Positions 39,740-52,281 of a stretch of 64,000 nt of DNA are shown piece by piece. This DNA comes from Providencia alcalifaciens. Its GTDB lineage: Bacteria > Pseudomonadota > Gammaproteobacteria > Enterobacterales > Enterobacteriaceae. Numbering within the stretch: the stretch's first letter is position 1; each line of letters starts with the position of its first letter. The notes below the pieces were generated by a model, which saw only the letters and a program-made list of their open reading frames with translations, was not told the DNA's origin and searched no databases. The stretch lies in NCBI RefSeq assembly GCF_020271745.1, contig NZ_CP084296.1:2666001-2730000 (forward strand), read 5' to 3'. The position numbers and the translations under genes were made by a program.

Positions 39740-39901
39740 TTACTGGATCTGATTAGGCGCAGGAAATATCGATGGCGATTGTGCCTGATTTTGCTCTATA
39801 GGTGTTGTGGAGCGGGTATAAATATTCATCCCGGCAAGCACAATACCCCCAATAGAACTCAACGCGCATAATGCGCACAGTGCGATGACGACTTTTTTCA
39901 T
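39740..39901 (-). CDS. Small membrane protein or secreted peptide
   Basis: A 53-residue frame starting KKVVIALCALCALSSIGG, a hydrophobic segment of about 20 residues, followed by a short polar tail rich in Pro, Gln and Ser. It could be a single-pass membrane peptide or have a cleavable signal. The ribosome-binding site is weak. It lies upstream of sseA in the same direction, 33 bp apart, and could share its transcript. I do not recognise a family. Confidence 0.5.
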   Translation of the reverse strand: MKKVVIALCALCALSSIGGIVLAGMNIYTRSTTPIEQNQAQSPSIFPAPNQIQ

Positions 39902-40024
39902 TTTTATTAGCCTGATTTGACACGAAGATGCCAAAGTATAACTGGATGGTGATAGCAAACAAGTTCTACGGGGTATTTTCTTGGCTCGATTTTGTGTTTT
40001 GCGAAAGGCTTTCCAGAATTTGTG

Positions 40025-40046
40025 TATAATGGAAATTAATACAGTA
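40025..40046 (+). promoter_or_regulatory. dinG promoter with overlapping LexA box
   Basis: TATAAT (40025-40030) is a perfect -10. The overlapping 20 bases at 40027-40046 (ATGG, eight A/T-rich bases, ACAGTA) match the atypical E. coli dinG SOS box as I recall it, whose left half is TTGG. LexA on this site would cover the -10 and start point. The -35 is unclear. Confidence 0.65.
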
Positions 40047-40047
40047 G

Positions 40048-40099
40048 TTTTGCGAAGGGTTTCGCAAAAGAGAAACAGGGGCTTTTCGGCCTCTTTTTT
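40048..40099 (+). promoter_or_regulatory. Hairpin and terminator-like structure in the dinG leader
   Basis: A 9-bp perfect stem (TTTTGCGAA 40048-40056 with TTCGCAAAA 40061-40069) is followed by a second stem (AGGGGC 40077-40082 with GCCTCT 40089-40094) and six T's. The second element has the shape of an intrinsic terminator, yet it lies between the dinG promoter and its start at 40142. Possible roles are attenuation or production of a short leader RNA. Confidence 0.55.
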
Positions 40100-40141
40100 G
40101 ATTGGTTATCATCTCCTTTTTACTTGGTTTTCTGCGTATCT

Positions 40142-42253
40142 ATGTCTCTGTCAAATAAAATCAAAGAACAAATAACTCAATGGTATAAGGGGTTATCTCA
40201 TCAAATCGACGGGTTTGTCTCTCGGGCGCCTCAGCGACAGATGATTGCTGAAGTGGCGAAAAATTTGTCAGATGCAGAGGGGCGTCATTTAGTCATTGAA
40301 GCACCAACTGGGGTGGGAAAAACCTTATCCTATTTGATACCTGGTATTGCAGTTGGGCGCGAAGAAGGCAAAACGTTGGTCGTGAGTACCGCCAACGTTG
40401 CCCTACAAGATCAAATATTCAGTAAGGATTTGCCATTACTGGGCAAAATTATTCCTGACTTAAAATATACAGGCGCATTTGGGCGAGCACGTTATGTATG
40501 CCCTCGAAATTTAGAAGCTATTTGTGCTGCGGAAGGGGAACAAATTGATTTAATGCTGTTGGTGGAAGACAAAACTGAAATTGCCAACAGCGAAGAGAGA
40601 GCGCAGTGCCAGCAATTACGCAATGATTTTCATAGCTTCGCTTGGGATGGGCTGCGTGACCACCATAAAAAGGCATTTAGTGATAGTTTATGGCGTAAAG
40701 TCAGCACCGATAAAATGAACTGCCTTGGACGCAATTGCCAGTTCTATCAACGATGCCCTTTTTTTATTGCACGTCGTGAAATTGAAGATGCAGATGTGGT
40801 CGTGGCTAACCACGCTTTAGTGATGGCGGCAATGGAAACAGAATCGGTACTGCCGGATCCCAAAAAATTATTGTTAGTTCTTGATGAAGGGCATCACGTT
40901 CCTGATGTGGCGAGAGACGCCTTAGAAGTGGAAGGGGAAATTACGCTAGTTCAGCTTACTGCACAGGTGGATAATTTTATTCATCATGTCGGGCAGTACG
41001 TTGCGCAGTTTCGCCCTGCAAAGCCACCTAAGTTGACCAATCCTGAGAAGCTACAGCAACACGCCGAAAAATTACGTGAGTATTTCCGTGATTTTTCACT
41101 GTTAGCGAACGGGCTATTACCTGAAACATCCAAAGAGTCAGAATATTTGTTCCCTATGGGGATCTTGCCCGAGGTAATGCAGCAATGCTGCCAAGAGCTA
41201 TTTAAGCTGACGGATGCATTACGTGGGCTATCAGAGGCGATTCTCAGTGACTTAACGGAACAAACAGCAAAGCAAGATATTGTGCGTTTACATCGCTCCA
41301 TCTTAGTGACAAGCCGAGCTATGGGTTATTTTGAAAATATGACTAAATTGTGGCGCTTAGCCTCGCTTGATCAAAGCTCGGGTGCGCCCGTTTCGAAATG
41401 GCTTAGCCGCCGTTATGAGAAAAATCAATCTCGGATTTTTATGCATTGCGCGGGGATCCGCGTGAGTGAACAGCTACAACATTTGTTATGGAAAAATGTG
41501 CCTCATATTGTGGTGACATCGGCAACACTTCGCTCTTTGAACAGCTATTCGCGTTTTATGGAATTGACGGGATTATCGGAAAAGAGCGATGACCGTTTCG
41601 TGACGCTTACCTCGCCGTTTAATCATGTTGAACAGGGGAAGTTGGTGATCCCCAAAATGCAGCATGAGCCAACTATGGCAAATGAAGCTGAACATTTGAA
41701 AGAGATGGCAACCTATTTTCGTCATCAATTTACGCATAGTGATCACCATGGGGTATTGATCCTATTTAGTAGCCAGCGAGCGATGGACGGGTTTCTGGAG
41801 CATGTGAAGGATTTACGTCTACAGCTCCTAGTGCAGGGTGATCAGCCACGTTATCGGTTAGTGGAGACGCACTGTGAACGTATTAAACAAGGGCAAAAAA
41901 GCGCGTTAATCGGTTTACAATCATTTGCGGAAGGGTTGGATTTAAAGGGGGAATTTTTAACCCAGGTGCATATTCATAAGATTGCATTTCCACCTGTGAC
42001 AAACCCGGTGATTATTACGGAAGGGGACTGGCTGAAATCATTAAAGCGTTATCCATTCGAGGTACAAAGTTTACCTAGCGCTTCATTTAATTTGATCCAG
42101 CAAGCGGGACGTTTGATTCGCAGTCATGAATGTTATGGCGAAATTATCATTTATGATAAACGCTTATTAACCAAAAACTATGGTAAACGTTTATTAAATT
42201 CGTTACCCATTTTCCCGATTGAACAACCTGAAATGCCAACATCAGATAAGTAG
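40142..42253 (+). CDS. dinG: ATP-dependent DNA helicase DinG
   Basis: A 703-residue superfamily 2 iron-sulfur helicase (XPD-like) that unwinds D-loops, R-loops and 5'-tailed DNA during recombination repair. Motifs: RAPQRQMIAEVA, Walker A EAPTGVGKT, the cluster cysteines including CLGRNCQFYQRC, the DEGHH box, VTSATLRSLNSYS, and QAGRLIRS. The start at 40142 aligns with the E. coli protein; a frame at 40124 adds six residues, and neither has a strong ribosome-binding site. In E. coli it sits beside rhlE; here six genes intervene. Confidence 0.95.
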   Translation: MSLSNKIKEQITQWYKGLSHQIDGFVSRAPQRQMIAEVAKNLSDAEGRHLVIEAPTGVGKTLSYLIPGIAVGREEGKTLVVSTANVALQDQIFSKDLPLLGKIIPDLKYTGAFGRARYVCPRNLEAICAAEGEQIDLMLLVEDKTEIANSEERAQCQQLRNDFHSFAWDGLRDHHKKAFSDSLWRKVSTDKMNCLGRNCQFYQRCPFFIARREIEDADVVVANHALVMAAMETESVLPDPKKLLLVLDEGHHVPDVARDALEVEGEITLVQLTAQVDNFIHHVGQYVAQFRPAKPPKLTNPEKLQQHAEKLREYFRDFSLLANGLLPETSKESEYLFPMGILPEVMQQCCQELFKLTDALRGLSEAILSDLTEQTAKQDIVRLHRSILVTSRAMGYFENMTKLWRLASLDQSSGAPVSKWLSRRYEKNQSRIFMHCAGIRVSEQLQHLLWKNVPHIVVTSATLRSLNSYSRFMELTGLSEKSDDRFVTLTSPFNHVEQGKLVIPKMQHEPTMANEAEHLKEMATYFRHQFTHSDHHGVLILFSSQRAMDGFLEHVKDLRLQLLVQGDQPRYRLVETHCERIKQGQKSALIGLQSFAEGLDLKGEFLTQVHIHKIAFPPVTNPVIITEGDWLKSLKRYPFEVQSLPSASFNLIQQAGRLIRSHECYGEIIIYDKRLLTKNYGKRLLNSLPIFPIEQPEMPTSDK

Positions 42254-42283
42254 TACGACAAATTAAGTAGGGTGATAAATAAT

Positions 42284-42305
42284 TGAGACCACCGAAGTGG
42301 TCTCA
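42284..42305. terminator. Hairpin between convergent dinG and dps
   Basis: A perfect 9-bp stem (TGAGACCAC with GTGGTCTCA) closes a CGAA tetraloop. The T run is weak on both sides. It lies between the two convergent stops and probably ends both transcripts. Confidence 0.6.
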
Positions 42306-42336
42306 TGGTCAATATATTGACTCTGTTTTTACGACA

Positions 42337-42840
42337 CTACTCAATATTGGCTTCTAATAACCATAGAAATTTATCTAGATCGCGAGAGGCGGCGGTAAAC
42401 ATATCTGCAGTATTTTCATCTTCAACTTCATCGATAGCCTTACGAATATCATTCGCAACAACGGCATATCGTTCTGCTAACGCTTTTAAATGGTCTTGTA
42501 CAGAATGAATATCCAGAGGATAAGCTTCTAATGACGTGAATTTATTGACTTGTTGTGATGTTCCAGTGGCAACGCCACCCAGTTGAACTGCACGCTCAGC
42601 GAATTCATCCAAGTGCCCAACGATACTATCTCTAAAGCCATCTAACATCTCATGTACAGCGATAAAGTTACGACCGCGCATGTTCCAATGTGCTTGTTTA
42701 GTGATTAAAGAGAGATCGGTGAAATGGATAAGCATCATGTTTAAGATACCAATAGTTTCTAATTTAATACTATCTTCAATATCATTACGGGTATATAAAA
42801 GTTCAATTGAAGAGGTTTTAAATAATTTTGCAGTACTCAT
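42337..42840 (-). CDS. dps: DNA starvation/stationary-phase protection protein
   Basis: A 167-residue ferritin-like protein, the same length as E. coli Dps. It forms dodecamers that oxidise iron with peroxide and bind DNA. The ferroxidase residues lie in [24 protein letters not shown]. The N-terminal tail STAKLFK is short and basic for DNA binding. GAGAGGAAA precedes the ATG at 42840, which is preferred over a start 11 codons upstream. It is next to rhtA, as in E. coli. Confidence 0.95.
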   Translation of the reverse strand: MSTAKLFKTSSIELLYTRNDIEDSIKLETIGILNMMLIHFTDLSLITKQAHWNMRGRNFIAVHEMLDGFRDSIVGHLDEFAERAVQLGGVATGTSQQVNKFTSLEAYPLDIHSVQDHLKALAERYAVVANDIRKAIDEVEDENTADMFTAASRDLDKFLWLLEANIE

Positions 42841-43076
42841 GGGGTTTCCTCTCTTAAATATAAATTCATTCAATTATCTTGTCTGTTTATAAATATAGAG
42901 TGTAAAGCTAAGAATGTCATAAAGTAATAATCTATTACTTTAATAGGCAGGATGATGATATTTTTTAGAATGTTTGTTTATTTAGGTTTTACCAATTGAA
43001 TCTATCGATGCGATATTTCAAATAAATGAAGGTTACCTTACAAGATAATGAAATAAATAAATGAAGAAAAAAATAA

Positions 43077-43106
43077 AAAGGCTAATAGCAATGTCTATTA
43101 GCCTTT
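43077..43106 (-). terminator. rhtA terminator
   Basis: A perfect 12-bp stem (43077-43088 with 43095-43106) is followed on the - strand by TTATTTTTTT. It lies 27 bp after the rhtA stop, upstream of dps. Confidence 0.9.
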
Positions 43107-43132
43107 GATAAAAGTGAATGTAGCGTAATTAT

Positions 43133-44020
43133 TTACGATACTTTTTCAATCTTTGATTTGGGTATTGAAGTTGATGTTGAACCAATAGATGCGCATACAA
43201 TGCACAGGAGTGCTAACCATTGTGTCATTGTTAAATGTTCTTGTAGGAATACAATACCTAAAAATGCACCCATACAAGGCTCTAGACTCATTAGGGTGCC
43301 GAAGGTTTTTGCGGGTAGCTTGGTTAACGCTATCATCTCCAATGTATACGGAAATGCGGTAGACAAAATAGCAACCCCTAAAGCCAAAGGTAGAATAGCT
43401 GGGTCAAACATCGCTTCAACTCCGGTCTGCATCAACCCAATGGGGAAGAAAATGAGTGCCGAAATCAATGAGCCCACTGCAACGGTTGCGGCACCGTAAC
43501 CCGCGCCAGCGCGTTGTCCAAAGATAATATAAATCGCCCAGCAGACACCGGCACCTAAAGCATAAGCGGCACCAACCAGGTCAAGCGAGTCAATGTTATT
43601 GCCAATAGGCAGTAAGAACAGCAACCCCGCAATGACAAGCCCAATCCATAAAAAGTCGATAGGGCGGCGAGAAGAAAACATTGCAACCGCTAATGGACCC
43701 GTAAACTCAAGTGCGACCGCAATTCCTAAAGGGATACGCTCAAGAGCTAAATAAAACAGGTAGTTCATGGTTCCGAGAGATAAACCATAAGCAAGCAGTG
43801 GCCCTAGTGAGCTTTTTCTGAAATTTAAACGCCATGGTTTAAAGATCACGCACAAAATAATCGTGGCAAGCAACAAACGTAAACCGGTAACACCTGGTGC
43901 GCCGATAAGTGGGAATAATGTTTTAGCTAAAGAGGCGCCGCTTTGGATTGACATCATTGCCAGTAATAGCAAGCCTATCGGCAATAGCGGAAAAGCACTC
44001 TTTTTAGTATCGGCAGACAT
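43133..44020 (-). CDS. rhtA: Threonine/homoserine exporter
   Basis: A 295-residue EamA/DMT-type transporter with ten membrane segments in two repeats. It exports threonine and homoserine. Close matches to E. coli RhtA include SIQSGASLAKTLFPLIGAPG, LGIAVALEFTGPLAVA and LEMIALTKLPAKTFGTLMSLEP. It lies upstream of dps in the same direction but is separated from it by a terminator. Confidence 0.93.
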   Translation of the reverse strand: MSADTKKSAFPLLPIGLLLLAMMSIQSGASLAKTLFPLIGAPGVTGLRLLLATIILCVIFKPWRLNFRKSSLGPLLAYGLSLGTMNYLFYLALERIPLGIAVALEFTGPLAVAMFSSRRPIDFLWIGLVIAGLLFLLPIGNNIDSLDLVGAAYALGAGVCWAIYIIFGQRAGAGYGAATVAVGSLISALIFFPIGLMQTGVEAMFDPAILPLALGVAILSTAFPYTLEMIALTKLPAKTFGTLMSLEPCMGAFLGIVFLQEHLTMTQWLALLCIVCASIGSTSTSIPKSKIEKVS

Positions 44021-44322
44021 GAATAAAAAACCTCAAAAAAACGTTGGTAACGTCGATAAAACCCATACTGTATATACAGATGAAATGGGTAAATATAAAT
44101 GATAATGGTGGTTTGTTAGGATATTTACCCTAAGCCAGCAAATTGATGTGAATTATCTCACAGAATTCATGCAGATTATATTGCTTTGTTTAGCGTGAAG
44201 AATTCATCATATTATTTAATATCGGATAACGACTAAATAATAAAATATTGTGAGTTGAGCTTCTTTGTAGGTACCGTATAATTTTGCGGTTACAAGAATG
44301 ATAATAGGAATGAAAATAGAAC

Positions 44323-44901
44323 ATGAAAAAAATTAAAAGCGTCGCGGTTTATTGCGGTTCAAGCATGGGTACGAATGAAATTTATCAAAAACAAGCCATT
44401 GAGTTTGCAAAAGAGCTGGTAAAACGTGATATCGCTTTAGTCTATGGTGGTGCGAGTGTTGGGTTGATGGGAATTGTTGCAGATACGGTATTATCTTTAG
44501 GCGGCAAGGCTATTGGTGTGATCCCATCTCTTCTTGAAGAGCGTGAGATTTCGCATAAAAATCTGACCGAATTGTACAAAGTCGACACCATGCATCAGCG
44601 CAAAAGTAAAATGATTGAACTTGCGGATGGTTTTGTCGCGATGCCGGGCGGTTATGGCACCTTAGAAGAATACAGCGAAGTGTTCACTTGGAGCCAAATT
44701 GGTTTACATACAAAGCCTTGCGGGTTGTTTAATATTAATAATTATTGGCAGTCTCTGATTGATATGACTAATAAAATGGCGGATGAGGGCTTTTTACATG
44801 AAAAGTATCGCCATATGGCGATTGTGGAATCATCCCCAGCCAGTTTATTAGATCAGTTTGAAACCTATGTAGCACCGCCTGTAAAAACCTACGAAAAATA
44901 A
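44323..44901 (+). CDS. LOG family protein (nucleotide phosphoribohydrolase)
   Basis: A 192-residue LOG-family protein. Members release the base from (cytokinin) nucleoside 5'-monophosphates; in bacteria they are often called TIGR00730 Rossmann-fold proteins. The two signature motifs are PGGYGTLEEYSEVFTW and the preceding HQRKSKMIELADGF. VYGGASVGLMGIVAD forms the nucleotide-binding N-terminus. The true substrate in this organism is not known. It has its own promoter region (44102-44322), an AT-rich stretch without other recognisable sites. Confidence 0.88.
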   Translation: MKKIKSVAVYCGSSMGTNEIYQKQAIEFAKELVKRDIALVYGGASVGLMGIVADTVLSLGGKAIGVIPSLLEEREISHKNLTELYKVDTMHQRKSKMIELADGFVAMPGGYGTLEEYSEVFTWSQIGLHTKPCGLFNINNYWQSLIDMTNKMADEGFLHEKYRHMAIVESSPASLLDQFETYVAPPVKTYEK

Positions 44902-45081
44902 ATAATCATCCATTGACCTCTTTTTCCTAAATAGCTGCGTGCCAAAATCAGAGCAAGATCTAAACGCTGGATTATGGCATAATGCGCGGCTATTTATTCT
45001 TATCAGAATTCAAGTCGGCGAGATAAGGGCAATTACGCTAATCTCGGGGCGACTCTACAAAGATCAATTTAAGGCATCGCA

Positions 45082-46680
45082 GTGTTAACAACCAACAATA
45101 TCACTATGCAGTTTGGCAGTAAGCCGCTGTTTGAAAACATCTCAGTTAAGTTCGGTACCGGTAACCGCTATGGTCTGATCGGTGCAAATGGTGCGGGTAA
45201 ATCCACATTTATGAAAATTCTGGGGGGGGACTTAGCACCAACCGCAGGAAATGTGAGTACCACGGATCCTAACGAACGCTTAGGTAAATTACGCCAAGAC
45301 CAATTTGCATTCGAAGAGTTTACCGTTCTCGATACCGTTATTATGGGACATGCTGAGCTTTGGGATGTCAAGCAAGAGCGTGACAGAATTTATGCGATGC
45401 CAGAAATGAGCGAAGAAGATGGTTATCGTGTTGCGGACCTCGAAGTAGCTTATGGTGAAATGGATGGCTATAGTGCGGAAGCGCGTGCGGGTGAGCTGCT
45501 ATTAGGCGTCGGTATTCCAGTTGAGCAGCATTATGGACCAATGAGTGAAGTAGCCCCTGGTTGGAAACTTCGCGTGCTATTGGCTCAGGCATTATTTGCC
45601 GACCCAGATATTCTGTTACTTGATGAACCGACGAACAACTTGGATATCGATACCATCCGTTGGTTAGAGCAAGTGCTGAATGACCGTAACTGCACCATGG
45701 TCATCATTTCCCATGATAGACACTTCTTAAACACCGTTTGTACGCACATGGCGGACTTAGATTACGGTGAGCTGCGTTTATTCCCGGGTAATTATGATGA
45801 GTATATGATTGCAGCAACTCAAGCGAGAGAGCGTCTATTATCTGATAACGCAAAGAAAAAAGCGCAAATTGCAGAATTACAATCGTTCGTCAGCCGCTTC
45901 AGTGCTAACGCGTCAAAATCTAAACAAGCAACTTCTCGAGCTCGTCAAATTGATAAAATTCAATTGGATGAAGTTAAAGCTTCTAGTCGTCAAAACCCAT
46001 TCATTCGTTTTGAACAAGAGAAAAAACTGTTCCGTAACGCTCTGGAATTAGAAGCGGTCACCAACGGTTATGACCAAGGCCCTCTGTTTAAGAATGTGAA
46101 CCTATTACTGGAAGTGGGTGAGAAAATGGCGGTTATTGGTGCTAACGGTATCGGTAAAACCACATTCTTAAAAACCTTAGTGGGTGAGCAACCTGCGACA
46201 AATGGAACGGTCAAATGGTCTGAAAACCATAATATTGGTTATTATGCACAAGATCATGCAGAAGACTTCGATACTGACCTGAACGTGTTTGACTGGATGA
46301 GCCAGTGGAAAAGTGAAGGGGATGACGAGCAAGCGGTTCGTAGTATTTTAGGTCGTTTACTGTTCTCTCAAGACGATATTAAGAAGAAAGTGTCGGTCTT
46401 ATCAGGTGGTGAGCAAGGTCGTATGTTATTTGGTAAGTTAATGATGCAACAGCCAAATATCTTGATTATGGATGAACCAACTAACCACTTAGATATGGAA
46501 TCCATTGAATCGTTGAACTTAGCGTTAGAAATGTATCAAGGAACGCTGATTTTCGTTTCTCATGACCGTGAGTTTGTGAGTTCACTGGCAACCCGTATTC
46601 TTGAGATTAAAGAAGATAAAGTGATTGATTTTAAAGGTACTTATGACGAGTACCTGAAAAGCCAAGGCGTTGTTATCTAA
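45082..46680 (+). CDS. ybiT: ABC-F family ATPase YbiT
   Basis: A 532-residue soluble protein with two ABC domains and no membrane part, typical of ABC-F factors that act on stalled ribosomes. Walker A motifs are GANGAGKST and GANGIGKTT; the signature motifs are near [10 protein letters not shown] and [10 protein letters not shown]. The interdomain linker contains the [18 protein letters not shown] stretch. It starts at a GTG. Identity to E. coli YbiT (530 residues) is high. A strong terminator follows. Confidence 0.94.
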   Translation: MLTTNNITMQFGSKPLFENISVKFGTGNRYGLIGANGAGKSTFMKILGGDLAPTAGNVSTTDPNERLGKLRQDQFAFEEFTVLDTVIMGHAELWDVKQERDRIYAMPEMSEEDGYRVADLEVAYGEMDGYSAEARAGELLLGVGIPVEQHYGPMSEVAPGWKLRVLLAQALFADPDILLLDEPTNNLDIDTIRWLEQVLNDRNCTMVIISHDRHFLNTVCTHMADLDYGELRLFPGNYDEYMIAATQARERLLSDNAKKKAQIAELQSFVSRFSANASKSKQATSRARQIDKIQLDEVKASSRQNPFIRFEQEKKLFRNALELEAVTNGYDQGPLFKNVNLLLEVGEKMAVIGANGIGKTTFLKTLVGEQPATNGTVKWSENHNIGYYAQDHAEDFDTDLNVFDWMSQWKSEGDDEQAVRSILGRLLFSQDDIKKKVSVLSGGEQGRMLFGKLMMQQPNILIMDEPTNHLDMESIESLNLALEMYQGTLIFVSHDREFVSSLATRILEIKEDKVIDFKGTYDEYLKSQGVVI

Positions 46681-46696
46681 TCTTGTTTGAATCAAA

Positions 46697-46735
46697 AAAT
46701 AGCCCCGCTGGTGTGATACCCGCGGGGCTATTTTT
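46697..46735 (+). terminator. ybiT terminator
   Basis: AAATAGCCCCGC (46697-46708) pairs perfectly over 12 bp with GCGGGGCTATTT (46722-46733), followed by TT and more A/T. It may also serve the converging yjdM gene. Confidence 0.9.
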
Positions 46736-46770
46736 ATTTAGCTGTTCAAAATGGCAGAACAGCCTCAAAA

Positions 46771-47106
46771 TTAGTTTTTCTTCACAAACTCAGATTTCAG
46801 TTTCATTTGACCGAAACCATCGATTTTACAATCGATATTGTGGTCGCCTTCCACTAAACGAATACCTTTAACGCGGGTACCGATTTTCAGCATTGAAGAA
46901 CTCCCTTTCACTTTAAGATCTTTGATTACGGTAACAGTATCGCCATCAGCTAATAAGTTGCCATTAGCATCTTTTACGATGAGTTCATCAATGTCAGCAA
47001 CTGGCTCAGCATCATTCCATTCGTGCGCACACTCAGGGCAGATGTACATATCATTGTCAGTATAGGTATATTCAGACTGACATTTTGGGCAAGGAGGTAA
47101 TGACAT
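46771..47106 (-). CDS. yjdM: Zinc-ribbon protein YjdM (PhnA)
   Basis: A 111-residue protein nearly identical to E. coli YjdM, once named PhnA. Despite that name it is not the phosphonoacetate hydrolase, and its role is unclear. A zinc ribbon with two CxxC pairs ([10 protein letters not shown] and CPECAHEW) forms the N-terminus, and a conserved barrel-like domain ends in [10 protein letters not shown]. The start at 47106 matches the family; a frame at 47139 adds 11 residues. Its ribosome-binding site is weak. Confidence 0.92.
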   Translation of the reverse strand: MSLPPCPKCQSEYTYTDNDMYICPECAHEWNDAEPVADIDELIVKDANGNLLADGDTVTVIKDLKVKGSSSMLKIGTRVKGIRLVEGDHNIDCKIDGFGQMKLKSEFVKKN

Positions 47107-47262
47107 ATTTATATTCTCAGTAATGACTGACACAGTCATAGTTCAAACTAGTAGGGATAACGAGGTTCCCCGAAAGGGGGATAGTATAAGACCAAAGACA
47201 AGATAAATGAATTTTTAGGATTATTCTTAATTTTATATCTTAAAGAATGGTGAAATAGAATA

Positions 47263-47284
47263 ATGGCGAGATTTAGCTCGCCAT
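47263..47284 (-). terminator. Candidate moeB terminator
   Basis: A perfect 8-bp stem (ATGGCGAG with CTCGCCAT) lies just after the moeB stop. The - strand downstream is T-rich (TTATTCTATTT) rather than a pure T run. Confidence 0.55.
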
Positions 47285-47292
47285 GAATAATC

Positions 47293-48051
47293 TTAAGAGC
47301 AGACCTCACAATGAGGGTCTTTATTGAGCTTAAATTGACGAAAATCCAGCGTCATCGCATCAAATAACAGCACGTTCCCAACATTGACTTTGCCGTACTG
47401 CGCTAGCAATTTGATGGTTTCCATCGCTTCTAATGTGCCAATTGTACCTACCAGCGGCGCCATCACGCCAGCCTCTACACATGTCAGGCTATTTTCGCCA
47501 AACAGTCTGCTTAGGCAGTGATAGCAGGGCATTCCTTCTTCGTAGGTAAATACGGAAAGTTGCCCTTCCATACGAATTGCGGCACCCGAAACAAAAGGGA
47601 TTTTGTGCTTAAAGCAAAGGCGGTTAAGCTGCTCGCGGATGGCAACATTATCCGTGCAATCTAAGATCACATGATGCTGTAGAACTAATTGCTCCAGCTC
47701 AGGATCCTCCAATTGCGCGTTAACCGTATCAATCTGGATATGAGGATTGATGGCCGTTAGCTGTGCTTTGGCTGAATCTACTTTAGGCTCACCGATGGTG
47801 GCGTCGCGGTGCAGGGTTTGGCGCTGTAAGTTTGATAGGGAAACTGTATCAAAATCTACGAGGGTTAAATGTCCAACACCCGCCGCAGCAAGGTATTGCG
47901 TCGCAGCGCAGCCAAGCCCACCAAGTCCAACGACCAAGACTTTACCTGCCTTTAGCTTTTCCTGCCCGTCAAAATCGAAGCCGCGTAAGATAATTTGGCG
48001 GTTATAACGCAGCATTTCCTGATCAGTCAGCTCTTGCACAGTCTTACTCAC
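47293..48051 (-). CDS. moeB: Molybdopterin-synthase adenylyltransferase
   Basis: A 252-residue E1-like enzyme that adenylates the MoaD C-terminus for sulfur loading. The nucleotide-binding [23 protein letters not shown] stretch contains the Gly-rich loop; [13 protein letters not shown] and the zinc cysteines (CYHC near the middle, CEVC at the end) are present. It overlaps moeA by 8 bp and is co-transcribed with it, as in E. coli. Confidence 0.95.
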   Translation of the reverse strand: MSKTVQELTDQEMLRYNRQIILRGFDFDGQEKLKAGKVLVVGLGGLGCAATQYLAAAGVGHLTLVDFDTVSLSNLQRQTLHRDATIGEPKVDSAKAQLTAINPHIQIDTVNAQLEDPELEQLVLQHHVILDCTDNVAIREQLNRLCFKHKIPFVSGAAIRMEGQLSVFTYEEGMPCYHCLSRLFGENSLTCVEAGVMAPLVGTIGTLEAMETIKLLAQYGKVNVGNVLLFDAMTLDFRQFKLNKDPHCEVCS

Positions 48052-49285
48052 TTTTTAATAAGTAATTGAACATTTCCACATCAACCATTTCGCCTGCCGC
48101 CACTTTTCCACGCTCGCGTTCTAATACAATAAAGCAGTTTGCTTGGCTAAAAGAACTGAAAACGTGTGAACCTTGGTGTCCTGTGGTTGCTACTTGTAGC
48201 TGACCTTGTTCATCGACGCTTAAAATTCCCCGTTGGAAATCAAGGCGTCCCGGTGATTTTTTCAGCGGTGTGGTGACTGGCACTTTGAAACGTACAGGGG
48301 CTTTCCATTGGCTATGACCGGAAAGGCGGGCAATTAATGGCTGAACTAATTGATAGAAAGTCAGTGCGGCAGAGACGGGGTTGCCTGGTAAGCCGCAGAA
48401 CCACGCTGAACTTAGCTTGCCGAATGCGAAAGGTTTACCTGGTTTGATGGCTAATTTCCAAAAACCAATCTCACCCAGTTCATCCAGAATCTGTTTGGTG
48501 TAATCCGCTTCGCCGACAGAGACACCACCGCTGCTGATGACTAAATCAGCACATTGGTTAGCGTCAATAAAGGTTTGTTTGAGTTTTTCGGGTGAATCGG
48601 GGATCACGCCTAAATCGAACACTTCGCAATTGAGTTTTTCTAACATTAAGCGAACGGCAAAACGGTTAGTGTCATAAATTTGTCCCTCAGCCAGAGGCTC
48701 GCCTACCGCTTGAAGTTCATCACCAGTTGAGAAGACTGCAACTTTTAAACGGCGCTGGACAGTGACATTCGCAATTCCTAGAGACGCTATTAATGGAAGC
48801 TGTGCGGTAGACAATAAGGTTCCTGCAGGGAATACAGCGCTACCTTGGGCAATATCTTCGCCAGCTTTACGGATATTGTTACCTTGCTTGACGCTTTCCG
48901 TAAAAATAATCCCTTGGTCAGTTTGTTCTGCTGCTTCTTGCATGACAACGGTATCAACGCCTTCAGGGATTGGTGCTCCCGTCATGATCCGCACACAGCT
49001 ACCTGCGGGTAATTTTCCTTCCATTGGGTTGCCAGCAAAGGACTTTCCAGCGACAGGCATCGGTTTTTTTCCATCCCAATCGGCAAAGCGAAAACCATAA
49101 CCATCCATCGCGGAGTTATCGAATGGCGGGACATTTATAGGAGAAATGAGGTCTTCGGCAATAATACGTTGGGCAGACTCAGTTAATGGAATGATTTCAG
49201 TGCTGGTGACCGTTGTGGTGTTTGAAAGTAATTTTTCTAATGCAAGCTCTAGTGAAATCAAACCGTTAGTATGACACTGGTCCAT
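48044..49285 (-). CDS. moeA: Molybdopterin molybdotransferase
   Basis: A 413-residue enzyme that inserts molybdate into adenylated molybdopterin. Typical segments are [52 protein letters not shown] and [10 protein letters not shown]. It heads moeAB. A 426-bp non-coding gap separates its start from the folE start; apart from both promoters nothing specific was recognised there. Confidence 0.95.
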   Translation of the reverse strand: MDQCHTNGLISLELALEKLLSNTTTVTSTEIIPLTESAQRIIAEDLISPINVPPFDNSAMDGYGFRFADWDGKKPMPVAGKSFAGNPMEGKLPAGSCVRIMTGAPIPEGVDTVVMQEAAEQTDQGIIFTESVKQGNNIRKAGEDIAQGSAVFPAGTLLSTAQLPLIASLGIANVTVQRRLKVAVFSTGDELQAVGEPLAEGQIYDTNRFAVRLMLEKLNCEVFDLGVIPDSPEKLKQTFIDANQCADLVISSGGVSVGEADYTKQILDELGEIGFWKLAIKPGKPFAFGKLSSAWFCGLPGNPVSAALTFYQLVQPLIARLSGHSQWKAPVRFKVPVTTPLKKSPGRLDFQRGILSVDEQGQLQVATTGHQGSHVFSSFSQANCFIVLERERGKVAAGEMVDVEMFNYLLKSE

Positions 49286-49711
49286 AAATCGTTACCCCTT
49301 TATCTTGTTATTGGCCTTCGAGGCTTAAAATAAAACTGTTGTCGGTATTATGTCAGATATAGTGCATTGGGTGAATGAATAGAAATTGATTACTGATAGC
49401 TTTTGAGTGGATAGTTTGTGGCATTTGAGTATGCATTGCGTTGTTGTCATAAACCCACTATTAAATAACACGATTTTTGCTAAAACAGACCCATCAAAAA
49501 AGCTAAAATAAAGCGTATTATTAATTTCATTTAAATAATGAAATAGTTATTTAAATTGCAAAGAGTATTCTGGATCTGAGCGCACGATAACCTGCAAATA
49601 TTTCATGCTGTTGATGGATGTATTACTGGATTATCTGTACTTGCTGCTTTAGAGTACCGCGCACACCTGCATTTTTATAAAAATAGTGTTATACCATCTG
49701 TGGAGGATCCT
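49286..49711. other. Intergenic region between divergent moeA and folE
   Basis: This gap is AT-rich and holds no convincing frame or structural RNA. It must contain both promoters. I looked for a MetJ box, since folE of E. coli is MetJ-regulated, and saw no clear AGACGTCT-like repeats. Confidence 0.4.
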
Positions 49712-50371
49712 ATGTCATCTCTGAGTAAAGAGGCCGAATTAGTTCATGCTGCTTTGGAAGCTAGAGGGCTTGAAACCCCGTTACGTATCCAACCAAAATC
49801 CGGTGAAGATCGTAAGCAACTGATTGAAGGGCATATGACCGAAATTATGAAGTTGCTGAATTTAGATTTAACCGATGATAGCTTAGCGGATACTCCGCGC
49901 CGTATTGCAAAAATGTATGTGGATGAGATTTTTTCAGGTCTTGACTACGCGAACTTCCCAAAAATCACATTAATTGAAAATAAAATGAATGTGGATGAAA
50001 TGGTTACTGTACGTGATATTACTCTGACCAGTACTTGTGAGCACCACTTTGTGACAATCGACGGTAAAGCGATTGTGGCATACATCCCTAAAGACAAAGT
50101 GATTGGATTATCGAAGATCAACCGTATTGTGCAGTTTTTCTCACAGCGCCCACAAGTTCAAGAACGTTTAACGCAGCAAATTTTAGTGGCTCTGCAAACT
50201 TTGCTAGGCACCATGAATGTCGCAGTTTCTATTGATGCCGTTCACTACTGTGTGAAAGCACGTGGTATACGTGATGCGACCAGCGCTACCACCACTACGT
50301 CATTAGGTGGGCTGTTCAAATCTAGCCAAAATACACGCCAAGAGTTCTTACGTGCGGTTCGCCACCTCTAA
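49712..50371 (+). CDS. folE: GTP cyclohydrolase I (FolE type)
   Basis: A 219-residue homodecameric enzyme that makes 7,8-dihydroneopterin triphosphate from GTP, the first step of folate synthesis. The zinc ligands lie in [15 protein letters not shown] and [15 protein letters not shown]. The family motif [12 protein letters not shown] is intact. The ATG at 49712 has GGAGG upstream; an in-frame GTG at 49700 overlaps that site and is unlikely. yeiB follows after 3 bp, as in E. coli. Confidence 0.96.
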   Translation: MSSLSKEAELVHAALEARGLETPLRIQPKSGEDRKQLIEGHMTEIMKLLNLDLTDDSLADTPRRIAKMYVDEIFSGLDYANFPKITLIENKMNVDEMVTVRDITLTSTCEHHFVTIDGKAIVAYIPKDKVIGLSKINRIVQFFSQRPQVQERLTQQILVALQTLLGTMNVAVSIDAVHYCVKARGIRDATSATTTTSLGGLFKSSQNTRQEFLRAVRHL

Positions 50372-50374
50372 TTT

Positions 50375-52281
<1,907 letters not shown>

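Noticed and set aside
44068-44079. CTGTATATACAG palindrome upstream of rhtA, LexA-like
   Set aside because: The CTGT and ACAG halves are 4 bases apart instead of the 8 needed for a LexA box. rhtA is not a known SOS gene.
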